18,819 bases of DNA from Deltaproteobacteria bacterium RBG_16_44_11 (GCA_001797845.1 MGQN01000037.1:11625-30443), one strand, 5' to 3'; shown: positions 1 to 8,297, numbered from the stretch's first letter. The notes: generated by a model from the letters alone, not told the origin. Translations and numbers: made by a program.

Positions 1-266
1 TACCTGCCGTCACCAGGCGTGCCGATGTTCTTATCGCCGCCGTCGGTAAGGCAGAGATGATCAAGGCCGATATGGTGAAAGATGGCGCTGTTGTCATTGA
101 CGTGGGAGTAAATCGTCTGGAAAACGGCAAGCTTACCGGAGACGTCGCTTTCAATGAAGTTGCTTCAAAAGCGTCCTATATCACGCCTGTGCCGGGAGGC
201 GTTGGACCGATGACCATCGCCATGCTGATAAAAAACACGCTTGAAGCCGCGAAGAGGGTTTTGTAA
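1..266 (+). CDS. folD: FolD (methylenetetrahydrofolate dehydrogenase/cyclohydrolase), C-terminal part
   Basis: This is the 3' end of a gene that begins before the window; its codons run in frame from base 3 to the TAA at 264-266. The translated tail holds the signature PVPGGVGPMTIAML, which is diagnostic of FolD, preceded by VVIDVGVNRLENGKLTGDV, the NADP-binding half of the protein. FolD interconverts 5,10-methylene-THF and 10-formyl-THF in the cytoplasm for one-carbon metabolism. An internal ATG at 57 is not a start, because homologous sequence continues upstream of it (VLIAAVGKAEMIKADMV). The glycosyltransferase gene starts 14 nt after the stop. FolD has no evident link to polysaccharide synthesis, so it probably marks the housekeeping edge of the cluster. 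The family assignment is very secure. Confidence 0.95.
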   Translation, partial: PAVTRRADVLIAAVGKAEMIKADMVKDGAVVIDVGVNRLENGKLTGDVAFNEVASKASYITPVPGGVGPMTIAMLIKNTLEAAKRVL

Positions 267-280
267 TTATTGGTGCGGTA

Positions 281-1168
281 ATGAATGTAGATATCATTGT
301 AGCGACATATAAACGATACGACCTTTTGCAAGAGACTTTGAAGAGTGTGACAAATCAGAGTTATCCGTACTGGAAATGCTGGATTGCAGAAGACGGCGAA
401 TCGAAAGAGTCTTATGAAGCCGTAAAACCTTTTCTGCAGGATAACCGTTTTGCCTATTTGCCCGGAATGCATGCGGGCTATCCCGCTATTCCCCGAAATC
501 GCGGCATTCGGCAGGGGACGGCTCCGTATATTGCATCGCTGGATGATGATGATCTTTGGCTGCCCAAAAAGTTAGAATATCAGGTGGCTTTTTTAGAAAG
601 TCATCCCGATTGTGTACTGCTGGGGTGCAACGCCTTTTTCTGGGAAGGAACAAGAGAATGGAATCATTCACCATTATATTTTAAAAAAAATAAGCTCGGG
701 AAGATAGATTATAACAAATTACTTAGCCAAAACTGTCTCATTCATTCCTCAGTGATGTTTCGAAGGACCGTTGTTGAAAAGTCAGGATTGTTTAATGAAG
801 CGCCTTCCCTGCCGCCATGCGAGGACTATGAATTGTGGTTGCGTATCGGCGCCCTCGGTGAAATTTGGAATTTGACCGAGCCTCTCGTAATTTACCGGAA
901 AACTCCCCTAGTACATTATTCAAGGCCGAACCGCCGTGATAAATATAAAGCGGCAGCTAACGTCTTTGCGTCGGCGTTAAAGGGTGTCGAAGATATACCA
1001 AGTCCCCTTTCTTACCCGGAAAATGCACGTCTTGCCGTTGCCTGCCGACGCGAGAGAGACTTTTATCTTGCCGGACCCCGATTTATGGGGCGCTTCATAC
1101 ATGAACATGAAGTGCGATCGAAGATAAAACAGTTTCTTAATGCCAAGGAGACAGGAAATCGTGAATAA
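281..1168 (+). CDS. Family 2 glycosyltransferase (GT-A fold)
   Basis: A 295-residue cytoplasmic glycosyltransferase that should transfer a sugar from a nucleotide-sugar donor to the growing glycan. It opens with the GT2 N-terminal pattern VDIIVATYKRYDLLQETLKSV at residues 3-23. The nucleotide-binding acidic pair ED is at 37-38, the metal-binding DXD equivalent is SLDDDD at 86-91, and an acidic ED motif in CEDYELWLRIG at 180-190 fits the catalytic base. No membrane segments are apparent. The gene begins 14 nt after folD with no strong Shine-Dalgarno sequence, so it may be co-transcribed with folD. Its 3' end overlaps the next gene. Donor and acceptor cannot be told from sequence. The family call is solid; the sugar specificity is unknown. 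Confidence 0.9.
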   Translation: MNVDIIVATYKRYDLLQETLKSVTNQSYPYWKCWIAEDGESKESYEAVKPFLQDNRFAYLPGMHAGYPAIPRNRGIRQGTAPYIASLDDDDLWLPKKLEYQVAFLESHPDCVLLGCNAFFWEGTREWNHSPLYFKKNKLGKIDYNKLLSQNCLIHSSVMFRRTVVEKSGLFNEAPSLPPCEDYELWLRIGALGEIWNLTEPLVIYRKTPLVHYSRPNRRDKYKAAANVFASALKGVEDIPSPLSYPENARLAVACRRERDFYLAGPRFMGRFIHEHEVRSKIKQFLNAKETGNRE

Positions 1169-2126
1169 ATTCATTCATTCAAGCATTAACTGCTTTTTGA
1201 AACGATTTGGTTTCGTCCTGCAGAGAAGTGAACAGGAATGGGAGAGAGACGCATTTGCAAAACTTTATGAATCACGCATTACACATGTGGCGGGGTCCTG
1301 CGTACATCCTGCGGAGGGTATCGTCTTTTCCAAGGACAGAGCTTTGCAGCTTCATGCACTTTTATCTTCTTACCTGGAAAAAGTTGTTTCACCCGTACCG
1401 CTTCATATTTTGTATCACACCTCAACACCATCGCATCAGAAAGCATATGAAGAAGTCATTGCAATCTTTTTGAATAAATTTTCGTTTATTAAACAATCTT
1501 CGAATAATTCATTTCGAGATAATCTTATAACGTTATTAGATTCCGTGCCGGCCCAAAAGGTTTTCTTCCTTGTAGATGATGTGCTTTTTATCGAAGATTT
1601 TGATGTAAGAGCCTTTGCAAAATTCAATACAGATAAAATAGTTCCCTCATTACGAATGGGATTAAACTTAAAAAAATGCTATCCCGTCCAGAAAGAACAA
1701 CCATTACCAGAATTAATCTCCTGTGCCGACAGCGACGGGGACATAATATTTTGGGAATGGAATCAGGGCATATATGACTGGTCTTATCCGTTGTCGGTTG
1801 ATGGACACTTTTTTTCCACACAAGAAATTACTGCCATGACCAAGTTAATCCGGTTTTCCGCCCCGAACACATATGAAGACCAATTACAGAAGTTTCGCCG
1901 GTTTTTCTTAATTCGCATGGGGGTATGTTATAAGAAACCAAAAATTGTTAATATCCCATGTAATAAGGTCCAAAAAGAAAACAAAAATATATGCGGAAAC
2001 ACTCACCAGGATTATTTGTTAGAGCAATGGTTAAAGGGATATCAGATGGATTATCGAAGCTTATATGGTTTTTCAAACATTAGTGCGCATCAGGAAATTC
2101 CCTTTGAATTTATTAAGCGCTACTAA
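1161..2126 (+). CDS. Unrecognised protein, possibly a GT-A-like glycosyltransferase
   Basis: A 321-residue protein if the GTG at 1161 is the start. I prefer this to the in-frame ATG at 1140, because AAGGAG lies about 10 nt before the GTG and nothing ribosome-binding precedes the ATG. The GTG start overlaps the previous gene by 8 nt (GTGAATAA), a typical translational-coupling arrangement. I do not recognise a named family with certainty. GIVFSKDRALQLHALLSSYL at about residues 53-72, followed by alternating beta/alpha segments and a LVDDVLF motif near 137-143, looks like a nucleotide-binding GT-A core with a DXD-like metal site. YDWSYPLSVDGHFFS near 205-219 is a second distinctive block. Its position between glycosyltransferases supports a glycan role. 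AT content is higher than in its upstream neighbour. Function is inferred only. Confidence 0.6.
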   Translation: MNKFIHSSINCFLKRFGFVLQRSEQEWERDAFAKLYESRITHVAGSCVHPAEGIVFSKDRALQLHALLSSYLEKVVSPVPLHILYHTSTPSHQKAYEEVIAIFLNKFSFIKQSSNNSFRDNLITLLDSVPAQKVFFLVDDVLFIEDFDVRAFAKFNTDKIVPSLRMGLNLKKCYPVQKEQPLPELISCADSDGDIIFWEWNQGIYDWSYPLSVDGHFFSTQEITAMTKLIRFSAPNTYEDQLQKFRRFFLIRMGVCYKKPKIVNIPCNKVQKENKNICGNTHQDYLLEQWLKGYQMDYRSLYGFSNISAHQEIPFEFIKRY

Positions 2127-2161
2127 TCTGTATTATGTATTCTGGCTTCTGCCTTCTAATA

Positions 2162-3301
2162 TTAAACTCGATGTTCTGCCAGTATATTTTCGTATATGGC
2201 CGCGTATTTTTTTGTTACATCGTCCCAGGTGTTTTGAGCTGCCGTCTGATAGGCAACTTCAGCCAGCGGCCTGCGGATATTTTCATCGAGCAGCAGAGCA
2301 ATCTTTGTGGCAATATAATCGGCGTCAGATGTATTGCTGACAATGAATCCATTTTTATCTTCTTGCACCAAATCTTTAGCCCCGACATTAGAGCTGATTA
2401 TTACCGGCAGGCCCGCCGCCATCGCTTCAAGAACAACCATGCCGAATGTATCAAATTTGGAAAGCATAATATAAAGATCGCTGGCTAAATACATTCTGAT
2501 TAATTTTTCTTTATTTACCGGGCCGGTAAAAATGACATCAGGGCCGATTTGGGCTTCTTTGGCCATTTTCGTATATTTTTTTATATTTCCTTTACCGGCA
2601 ACAATGAACTTAAATTTGCGATTTTGTGCTTTTAATTTAGCCAGAGAAAACAAAACGTCATCAAGCCCTTTAATCTCAAAATTCATCGAAGCAAATATAA
2701 TTACCGGATCAGCAATGTTAATTCCTAATTCACGGCGGATACTGTTACGAACAGAATCTTTATTCTGTTGCGTATAATCATTTAAATCTACACCGGGGTT
2801 AATAACAGCAACTTTATCAGGATTAATCCGGTATTCCTGTAAAAAAATATCTTTAGTCAGACTGGAGACGGCAATAAACTTTTTGCAATTGCCTTCCTCG
2901 ACAAGTTTTTTTTCGACCCAGGCTGTGGCTAAATCATAAAGGCTCATTTTTTTCCGGCGCACATTATGCACCCAATACCTGTGCGGAATACCATGCAAAG
3001 TGAATATATCGGCGGCATATATTCTTTCATGACTATGTACTAAAGTAAAATTCCCGGCAGCTAACTTGCGGCGGACAAAATAGGCGAAGCTGATTGTAGT
3101 TAAAAATTTAGGAAAGGAAACAATGGGGACTTTGTGAAATATTATCGAGGCGGCCGATGTCTGCCAGCGGTTGGCAAAAACATGATAATTATATCCTGTT
3201 TGACCGGATAGCTTCTCCGTAAGTTCGGAAGCAAATTGTTCCGCCCCGCCGACCAAACCGTATTTGGGTATAACCACCGCGATATTTTGCATAATAAACA
3301 T
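2162..3301 (-). CDS. Family 4 glycosyltransferase (GT-B fold)
   Basis: A 379-residue retaining glycosyltransferase of the GT4 type. The N-terminal Rossmann half begins IAVVIPKYGLVGGAEQFASEL, with the GGAE acceptor-side loop at 18-21. The C-terminal donor-binding half contains IFASMNFEIKGLDDVLFSLA, ASDLYIMLSKFDTFGMVVLE, and the EX7E-type catalytic pair written here as D284-x7-E292, followed by AMAAGLPVI. Asp in the first position is common in this family. It probably adds a hexose to the polysaccharide backbone. It is the only gene on the minus strand, convergent with the upstream gene (35-nt gap) and divergent from the FkbM gene downstream. The start is uncertain: ATG at 3301 or the ATG three codons later, neither with a clear Shine-Dalgarno sequence. 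Confidence 0.9.
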   Translation of the reverse strand: MFIMQNIAVVIPKYGLVGGAEQFASELTEKLSGQTGYNYHVFANRWQTSAASIIFHKVPIVSFPKFLTTISFAYFVRRKLAAGNFTLVHSHERIYAADIFTLHGIPHRYWVHNVRRKKMSLYDLATAWVEKKLVEEGNCKKFIAVSSLTKDIFLQEYRINPDKVAVINPGVDLNDYTQQNKDSVRNSIRRELGINIADPVIIFASMNFEIKGLDDVLFSLAKLKAQNRKFKFIVAGKGNIKKYTKMAKEAQIGPDVIFTGPVNKEKLIRMYLASDLYIMLSKFDTFGMVVLEAMAAGLPVIISSNVGAKDLVQEDKNGFIVSNTSDADYIATKIALLLDENIRRPLAEVAYQTAAQNTWDDVTKKYAAIYENILAEHRV

Positions 3302-3411
3302 TCATTTTTCTGGTTTTAATGAAGGTAGCTCTAACACAGATAAAAGAAAAAATCATGTTTAAATAATTGAGCCGATATGTTATCAATCTTGAAATAATTA
3401 AGGATGATTCG
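3302..3411. other. Divergent intergenic region between GT4 and FkbM genes
   Basis: This 110-nt AT-rich gap lies between two divergently read genes, so it should carry a promoter for each. I found no pair of boxes close enough to the sigma-70 consensus to name. An open frame starting with TTG at 3367 runs into the FkbM gene, but the AAGGA at 3400-3404 points to the ATG at 3412 instead. Confidence 0.35.
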
Positions 3412-4170
3412 ATGATAAGATATTATCGTTTATTTAAAACTTTTAAAAACTGGCGGCTGTATCTCGCTTTTAAATTTGGCCTTGTAAAAGTTAAGACGCT
3501 TATCTTTGAAACCCGCAATGGAATTATCGTGGAAGTGCCTATCAGGCTTTTACACACATTCAAGGAAATATTTATGGATGAATGCTATCTGGCGGGTTTA
3601 GAACGCAACATCGCCCCCGGTGCCAATATTATTGATATCGGGGCAAATGCCGGTTATTTCACGCTTTTCTCCGCCTCAGCTTTCCCGCAAGCTAAATTGT
3701 TTTCTTTCGAGCCGGTGCCGGTTAATTATGCTCAACTCAAGCGCCACCGGGATTTAAATGATAAATGTAAAATCAGTTGTTTCCCTCTGGCAGTGGCCGG
3801 GCATCCCGGAAAAATTAATTTAACCTTTGATCCCAGTGATTCCTTTACCACCAGTGCAACCATGTTTACTTCTGATAAAGCGGCGGAAAAACCTCTTGCT
3901 GTACCCTGCGTAACCCTTCAGGAATTAATGGACGAAAACGGTATTGGAAAATGTGCTCTGTTGAAAATGGATTGCGAAGGCGCGGAATATGAAATTTTAT
4001 ATAATTGTCCGCCTGATTATTTGCGGCGCATTGATCAAATTACCATGGAAGTTCACTCCGGTGAAAAGGAAAACCAAAACATTAAAGCTTTGGAAATTTT
4101 CTTTAGACAGCAGGGATTTTCAACCCGGCGGAGACCCGTCGGCATGCTGTGGGCATGGCGCCAGCTATAA
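3412..4170 (+). CDS. FkbM-family methyltransferase
   Basis: A 252-residue S-adenosylmethionine-dependent methyltransferase of the FkbM family (PF05050), which methylates hydroxyls of sugars and other natural products. SAM-binding motif I is IIDIGANAGYF at 73-83, followed by an acidic strand end FSFEPVPVN near 97-105. The family's KMDCEGAEYEIL is at 185-196. The start is the ATG at 3412, because AAGGA at 3400-3404 sits 7 nt upstream; an in-frame TTG at 3367 lacks a ribosome-binding site. The protein likely O-methylates a sugar of the exported glycan, perhaps as a cap. It is the first of two adjacent but clearly divergent FkbM genes. Substrate unknown. Confidence 0.9.
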   Translation: MIRYYRLFKTFKNWRLYLAFKFGLVKVKTLIFETRNGIIVEVPIRLLHTFKEIFMDECYLAGLERNIAPGANIIDIGANAGYFTLFSASAFPQAKLFSFEPVPVNYAQLKRHRDLNDKCKISCFPLAVAGHPGKINLTFDPSDSFTTSATMFTSDKAAEKPLAVPCVTLQELMDENGIGKCALLKMDCEGAEYEILYNCPPDYLRRIDQITMEVHSGEKENQNIKALEIFFRQQGFSTRRRPVGMLWAWRQL

Positions 4171-4309
4171 ATTAAAAACTTAAGGTAAGTTAAAGAATTA
4201 CCGGAAACAAATGCAATTTCCCCCGTAACTATGGAATAAGTTTTGATTGTGCCATGAAATTTCTTTTGTTTGGATGATGTTAATACATGTAATTGGAGAT
4301 TATCAAAAA

Positions 4310-5143
4310 ATGAGCATAAAATCTTTCATTTATAAACGCCGTCCCGAATTGGCTGTGGCCAGTGAATTTTACGGTGCTTATCGCGATTTTCGTAAGGCGG
4401 GATTCAGGAAAACACCTTATGGCTTTATGATGGCCGGCCCCAAAACGATGCAGGAAGGCTCTTATGAAGCCAGGGAAACGAAGATAATTATTGAATGTCT
4501 GAAAAAAGCGGATGTTTTCATCGATATCGGCGCGAATATAGGTTATTATACATGTATTGCCCGTTCCATGAATATGAAGGTTCTTGCCGTTGAACCGCTG
4601 TGGCATAATCTTCAATACATCTATCATAATTTGAATATTAATAACTGGACTGATGTGGAAGTTTATCCTTTAGGACTATCGGATAAACCAGGGTTGGCTG
4701 TTCTATATGGTGTCGGAACTGCGGCTTCGTTTATCAAGGACTGGTCAGGAGTATCTACCAAGATGCGCATGGTTCCATTGAGCACGCTGGATATTCTGGT
4801 GGCAAAAAGATTTTCCGGCCGGAAAATAGTCATCAAAATAGATGTTGAAGGCATAGAATACCGTGTTCTGAAAGGTGCGCGCGAAACGATGTCACTTTCA
4901 CCAGCTCCGGTATGGCTTGTGGAAACGGGTTTAACCGACCATTTTCCCAGTGGCCATAACGCAGATTTTATCAAGGTTTTTGAGGAATTCTGGTCGATAG
5001 GATATACAGCCTATGATGTTGCGAATGCTGCAGAAGAAAAAATAAGTGAGACACAGGTGCACAACTGGGTCAAAAACTTAAATACAGAAGCTCATTACAA
5101 CTTTCTTTTCAAAAAAGAAACCGGTCAAGCCGATCTCAGGTAA
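4310..5143 (+). CDS. FkbM-family methyltransferase (second copy)
   Basis: A 277-residue FkbM-type SAM methyltransferase. Motif I is VFIDIGANIGYY at 69-80, the ribose-binding acidic residue is in VLAVEPLWHN near 91-100, and the family motif KIDVEGIEYRVLKGA is at 176-190. The ATG at 4310 is preferred: GGAG at 4295-4298 lies 11 nt before it, and the upstream in-frame TTG at 4247 has no support. It follows the first FkbM gene by 139 nt of AT-rich sequence. Similarity to that neighbour is confined to the family motifs, so this is not a recent tandem duplication. It is a likely sugar O-methyltransferase for the cluster's glycan; the target position is unknown. Confidence 0.88.
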   Translation: MSIKSFIYKRRPELAVASEFYGAYRDFRKAGFRKTPYGFMMAGPKTMQEGSYEARETKIIIECLKKADVFIDIGANIGYYTCIARSMNMKVLAVEPLWHNLQYIYHNLNINNWTDVEVYPLGLSDKPGLAVLYGVGTAASFIKDWSGVSTKMRMVPLSTLDILVAKRFSGRKIVIKIDVEGIEYRVLKGARETMSLSPAPVWLVETGLTDHFPSGHNADFIKVFEEFWSIGYTAYDVANAAEEKISETQVHNWVKNLNTEAHYNFLFKKETGQADLR

Positions 5144-5437
5144 ACAATATTTTGAAGTGTCAAATTAATTTGGAGTCATAATATCAATATTATTTTTATT
5201 TTGAACAAGGTTCCACACTAGTTATCATTACCAACATTGTGTAAAAAGCAATTGCTCATTAAAACTTCGACTCCATTGAAAGAAAAACTTGTTTCAAGTG
5301 ATTGAATATATTAATATGAGTTTAACCGCAAAATTATGGAGGGGGTTTTAGCCCTAATGATTTTGATATGAGGAATGTCAGATTATATATTGTAGCTATT
5401 GCTTTTCGTAGGTGTCACCGGTTAACAAGGAGTGCGC
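5144..5437. other. AT-rich intergenic region with promoter and small inverted repeat
   Basis: About 290 nt without a credible gene. It contains a good sigma-70-type promoter at 5363-5391 (listed separately) and a weaker candidate, TTGAAC at 5201-5206 with TATCAT 16 nt later. A short perfect inverted repeat, ACTTG-TTT-CAAGT, lies at 5287-5299. No hairpin followed by a T tract was seen, so no terminator is called. The length, base composition and internal promoter mark a transcription-unit boundary here. Confidence 0.5.
5363..5391 (+). promoter_or_regulatory. Predicted sigma-70-type promoter for the methyltransferase at 5438
   Basis: TTGATA at 5363-5368 and TATATT at 5386-5391 are separated by exactly 17 nt, a close match to the consensus. 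The expected start near 5398 leaves a leader of about 40 nt before the ATG at 5438, which has AAGGAG five nt upstream. No operator-like repeat overlaps it. Confidence 0.6.
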
Positions 5438-6340
5438 ATGAGTAATAATAAATGGCATATCGATAATTTACGGCGACTATTGATTTCGCAGCAAGAAGAA
5501 TACCAGCGTTTGGGGCTTGAGCATGAATTGTATGCAGAAACAGATAAAGCATTTTATTCTCAGTGGTTACATCACCGATTGCTTATGTTGTCTCTCATCC
5601 CAGAAGAATACCGTAAAGATGGGGCCAAGGTGATTGATATCGGGGGTGGCAAAGGACGGATGAGTGTCCTGTTAAGCGGACTGGGACTCGAATGTGTAAA
5701 TATCGATTGTCTCTATTTGGAAACAGAGGCATTAAATACCGAAGGAAAGCCACTCATTCCTTTATTAAAAAACTACTGCGAGAAGAAGGGCGTACGTGTT
5801 CTGGCAGATGACTTCTACCAAAAAGGAATCCCTTTTGCGGACGATACTTTTGACCTCGCAATCTTTTCCGAAGTCATTGAGCACCTTCCGAATAGTCCAA
5901 AACCATTGCTGTCAGAAATCTATCGCACGCTACGAAAAGGAGGTCATCTTATTCTCACAACGCCAAACATGGTAGCTCGCTCTAATAGACTGCGCGTTGT
6001 CTTGGGCAGGTCAATCCGTGAACCGATTGAATCTTTCTATAAAATGGAGGGGTGCCCTTTGGGATCTATTTACAGGGGGCACAACCGGGAGTACGTTCTT
6101 CCTGAAGTGGAATATATGCTGACTCAAGAAAATTTTGCTATTATTCATGCTCAGACATGCAATTACAGTCCTCCGTCGAGGATTGGCAAAATATTTCACA
6201 AAATAGCCGATAATTTAGCTAATGCTTGGCATTCCGATCACTTGGGAATCAAGGAAGCATTTATTACTTTGGGAAGGAAAATGAATAAAATAGTCTCTTT
6301 CGAAATGGCCCATTTCATTGTAGTCCTTGCACGCAAATAA
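5438..6340 (+). CDS. Class I SAM-dependent methyltransferase
   Basis: A 300-residue methyltransferase with a Rossmann-type SAM fold. Motif I is KVIDIGGGKGRMSVLL at 64-79, the motif II acidic end is ECVNID at 85-90, and the FDLAIFSEVIEHLPNS stretch at 138-153 is typical of UbiE/methyltransferase-11-like proteins. It continues with LLSEIYRTLRKGGHLILTTPN. An extra C-terminal region of about 120 residues follows (GHNREYVLPEVEYML and onward), as in many methyltransferases of surface-glycan loci. The ATG at 5438 is chosen over the in-frame GTG at 5432 because AAGGAG (5427-5432) is spaced 5 nt from the ATG. It has its own promoter upstream. Substrate unknown; sugar or lipid-carrier methylation is plausible. 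Confidence 0.85.
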   Translation: MSNNKWHIDNLRRLLISQQEEYQRLGLEHELYAETDKAFYSQWLHHRLLMLSLIPEEYRKDGAKVIDIGGGKGRMSVLLSGLGLECVNIDCLYLETEALNTEGKPLIPLLKNYCEKKGVRVLADDFYQKGIPFADDTFDLAIFSEVIEHLPNSPKPLLSEIYRTLRKGGHLILTTPNMVARSNRLRVVLGRSIREPIESFYKMEGCPLGSIYRGHNREYVLPEVEYMLTQENFAIIHAQTCNYSPPSRIGKIFHKIADNLANAWHSDHLGIKEAFITLGRKMNKIVSFEMAHFIVVLARK

Positions 6341-6530
6341 AGAGTGATGTCAAAAAAGTATCCCGGGGAAAGTTGAGATGTTAAAGAGAACATTGGGTTC
6401 TAAACAGCCGGGAAAATTTCTTATCAGGCAATAGATACGGTTGATGCCGATTTAAACGAAATATAAATTAGTGACCTCAAAGCGACGATCAACAATATTA
6501 ATGCGTCAAGTTAAAGCAGAGATACTTTTT

Positions 6531-7304
6531 ATGGAAAAAGTTCCCGTATCCGCAGCTATCATAACAAAAAACGAAGAAGAAAATCTCCGTCGTTGTTTGC
6601 AGAGTGTTTCCTTTTCCGGCCAGGTAGTAATTGTCGATTCGGGGAGTACCGATAAGACACTGGAAATTGCCGCGGAGTTTGGTTGTGAAATTTACCGCGA
6701 ACAGTGGCACGGATTCGGCCCGCAGAAACAATTGGCGATAGAAAAATGCCGCCTGCCTTGGATATTGGTTCTGGATGCCGATGAGCGTATCCCTCCGGAA
6801 ACGGCGGAAATCATAAAAAAAATTGTAACTGCCCGGCAAGTACCGGAGGCTGGTTTCAGCTTTCCCCGGAAAAATTATTTTCAAGACAAATGGATAAAGC
6901 ACGCGGGGTGGTGGCCCGATCGTGTCATGCGCCTGTTTCGTAAAGAAGCAGGCTCCATGACTCCATCTGCCGTTCATGAAGCAGTGGAAGTTCAGGGTGT
7001 TGTCGGTAAACTCAACGTTCCCATCGAACACTTTACAGAGAGTAATTTAAGCAAAGTTCTCCAGAAAATAGATAAATATTCAACGCTGGGCGCCGAGGAA
7101 GCTTTTTCGACAGGGAAAAAATCATCACCATATGGGGCTTTTGCGCGAGCCTTTTTTACATTTATTCAGGATTACTTTTTGAAGCTGGGCATACTTGACG
7201 GCAAACAGGGGCTTATCCTGGCCGTTACCGATTCCGTCAATAAATTTTTTAAATACGCAAAGCTGAACGAACTCGAGCGAAGCATTCGAGGCGGGAAACA
7301 ATAA
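6531..7304 (+). CDS. Family 2 glycosyltransferase, WaaE/KdtX-like
   Basis: A 257-residue inverting glycosyltransferase resembling the LPS-core beta-glucosyltransferases WaaE/KdtX. The GT2 signature VSAAIITKNEEENLRRCLQS starts at residue 6, the nucleotide-binding VDSGSTD is at 35-41, and the metal-binding LDADER is at 81-86. GWWPDRVMRLFRKE and VHEAVEV occur mid-protein. The C-terminus, GILDGKQGLILAVTDSVNKF, is typical of the WaaE-like subgroup. The ATG at 6531 gives the usual N-terminus. The frame is open back to GTG 6471 and ATG 6501, but those would add an atypical basic extension. The next gene starts directly at the stop (TAAATG), so the two are an operon. It probably acts at the cytoplasmic face on a lipid-linked acceptor. 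The sugar is not predictable. Confidence 0.88.
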   Translation: MEKVPVSAAIITKNEEENLRRCLQSVSFSGQVVIVDSGSTDKTLEIAAEFGCEIYREQWHGFGPQKQLAIEKCRLPWILVLDADERIPPETAEIIKKIVTARQVPEAGFSFPRKNYFQDKWIKHAGWWPDRVMRLFRKEAGSMTPSAVHEAVEVQGVVGKLNVPIEHFTESNLSKVLQKIDKYSTLGAEEAFSTGKKSSPYGAFARAFFTFIQDYFLKLGILDGKQGLILAVTDSVNKFFKYAKLNELERSIRGGKQ

Positions 7305-8267
7305 ATGAATAACTACCGCCCTGAACATAAGTCCGGTGAAATAGACATCTCCGTAATCATCGTTAACTGGAACACGAAAGAGCTTATTCAAAACTGTTTG
7401 GATTCTGTTTACCGGACGATGGGTAATCTCGCCTTTGAGATTATCGTAGTGGATAATGCTTCTTCCGACGGTTCGCTTTTACTTTTGGATAAAAAATACC
7501 CTCAGGTAATAAAAATTAGCAATCAGGAAAACAGGGGGTTTGGCGCGGCAAACAATCAGGCATTTGCCATCATGAAGGGCAAATACGCCCTGCTTTTAAA
7601 CACGGACGCTATGTTAACACCGGACGCGGTAAACAAGCTCTGGTTTCTTGCCGAAGCGCGTCCCCGCGCGGCAATCATCTGCGGACAGCTGTTGAATGCC
7701 GGCGGCAAAAAGCAAAATTCCGTTGCCGCATTTCCGACCTTATTGACGCTGGCAGTAAACACATCTCTGCTCGAGTATCTGTTCCCCAAACATTATCCCA
7801 GCAAAAGATATAAACATATAGAGCCAATTGAAGTAGATTCGGCCATCGGAGCCTGCATGCTGATTCGCAAAAAAGCATTGGATGAAGTTGGTTTTTTTGA
7901 TGAACGTTACTTTTTCTTTTTTGAAGAAACCGATTTGGCCTATGCAATAAAATGCGCCGGTTGGGGCATTTATCAGGTGCCGGATGCTTTCATTCATCAC
8001 TTACAGGGGCAGAGTATCGGCCATAACATCCAATCCAGAATTGAATTTTTCCGGTCGCGCTATCAATTCCTGCGCAAGTGGCACAGCCCTGTTTATTATT
8101 ATTTAGCTCGCGGCATAATTATCCTGCGGCTGATAATTGATTGGCTGCTCAGTTTTATAGTTATGGCGGCAACCCTGGGTTTAGTTAAAAAACTGCGTCA
8201 AAAATTAACTGTTTATTCCCGGCTAATTTTTTGGCATCTGAAAAATTGCATTACACACCAGGGTTAA
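7305..8267 (+). CDS. Family 2 glycosyltransferase, WbbL/rhamnosyltransferase-like
   Basis: A 320-residue GT2 enzyme similar to dTDP-rhamnose-type transferases. It has ISVIIVNWNTKELIQNCLDS near 15-34, EIIVVDNASSDGS at 45-57, NRGFGAANNQA at 76-86 and the metal-site variant LLLNTDA at 96-102. The acceptor loop region FFDERYFFFFEETDLAYAIK follows near 200-220. A hydrophobic stretch near 268-292 (IIILRLIIDWLLSFIVMAAT) suggests C-terminal membrane attachment, which is common in this subfamily. The ATG directly follows the previous stop, indicating translational coupling. The rhamnosyl assignment is only a family tendency. No dTDP-rhamnose synthesis genes lie in the window. Confidence 0.88.
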   Translation: MNNYRPEHKSGEIDISVIIVNWNTKELIQNCLDSVYRTMGNLAFEIIVVDNASSDGSLLLLDKKYPQVIKISNQENRGFGAANNQAFAIMKGKYALLLNTDAMLTPDAVNKLWFLAEARPRAAIICGQLLNAGGKKQNSVAAFPTLLTLAVNTSLLEYLFPKHYPSKRYKHIEPIEVDSAIGACMLIRKKALDEVGFFDERYFFFFEETDLAYAIKCAGWGIYQVPDAFIHHLQGQSIGHNIQSRIEFFRSRYQFLRKWHSPVYYYLARGIIILRLIIDWLLSFIVMAATLGLVKKLRQKLTVYSRLIFWHLKNCITHQG

Positions 8268-8297
8268 ATACCTGCTAATTCGTTCTCCATTTTTTCC

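Noticed and set aside
2135..2488. Plus-strand open frame of 117 codons opposite the GT4 gene
   Set aside because: It is antisense to a clear glycosyltransferase, with no domain or ribosome-binding site; the same applies to the other overlapping antisense frames in the window.
4177..4191. AACTTA-AGG-TAAGTT inverted repeat after the first FkbM gene as a terminator
   Set aside because: Entirely AT-rich arms apart from one G/C pair, and no T tract follows; unlikely to terminate.
6378..6434. 18-codon open frame MLKRTLGSKQPGKFLIRQ in the gap before the WaaE-like gene
   Set aside because: Very short, no recognisable motif, no clear ribosome-binding site at the right spacing; not distinguishable from chance.
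6441..6467. Possible promoter TTGATG-N15-TATAAA before the WaaE-like gene
   Set aside because: The 15-nt spacing and imperfect -35 make it weak; it may act, but I cannot support it.
7749..7768. TGGCAGTAAAC-type 20-mer in the GT2 gene matching 14864-14883 at 18 of 20 positions
   Set aside because: Similarity does not extend beyond this stretch, and a match of this quality is expected roughly by chance in a window this size.
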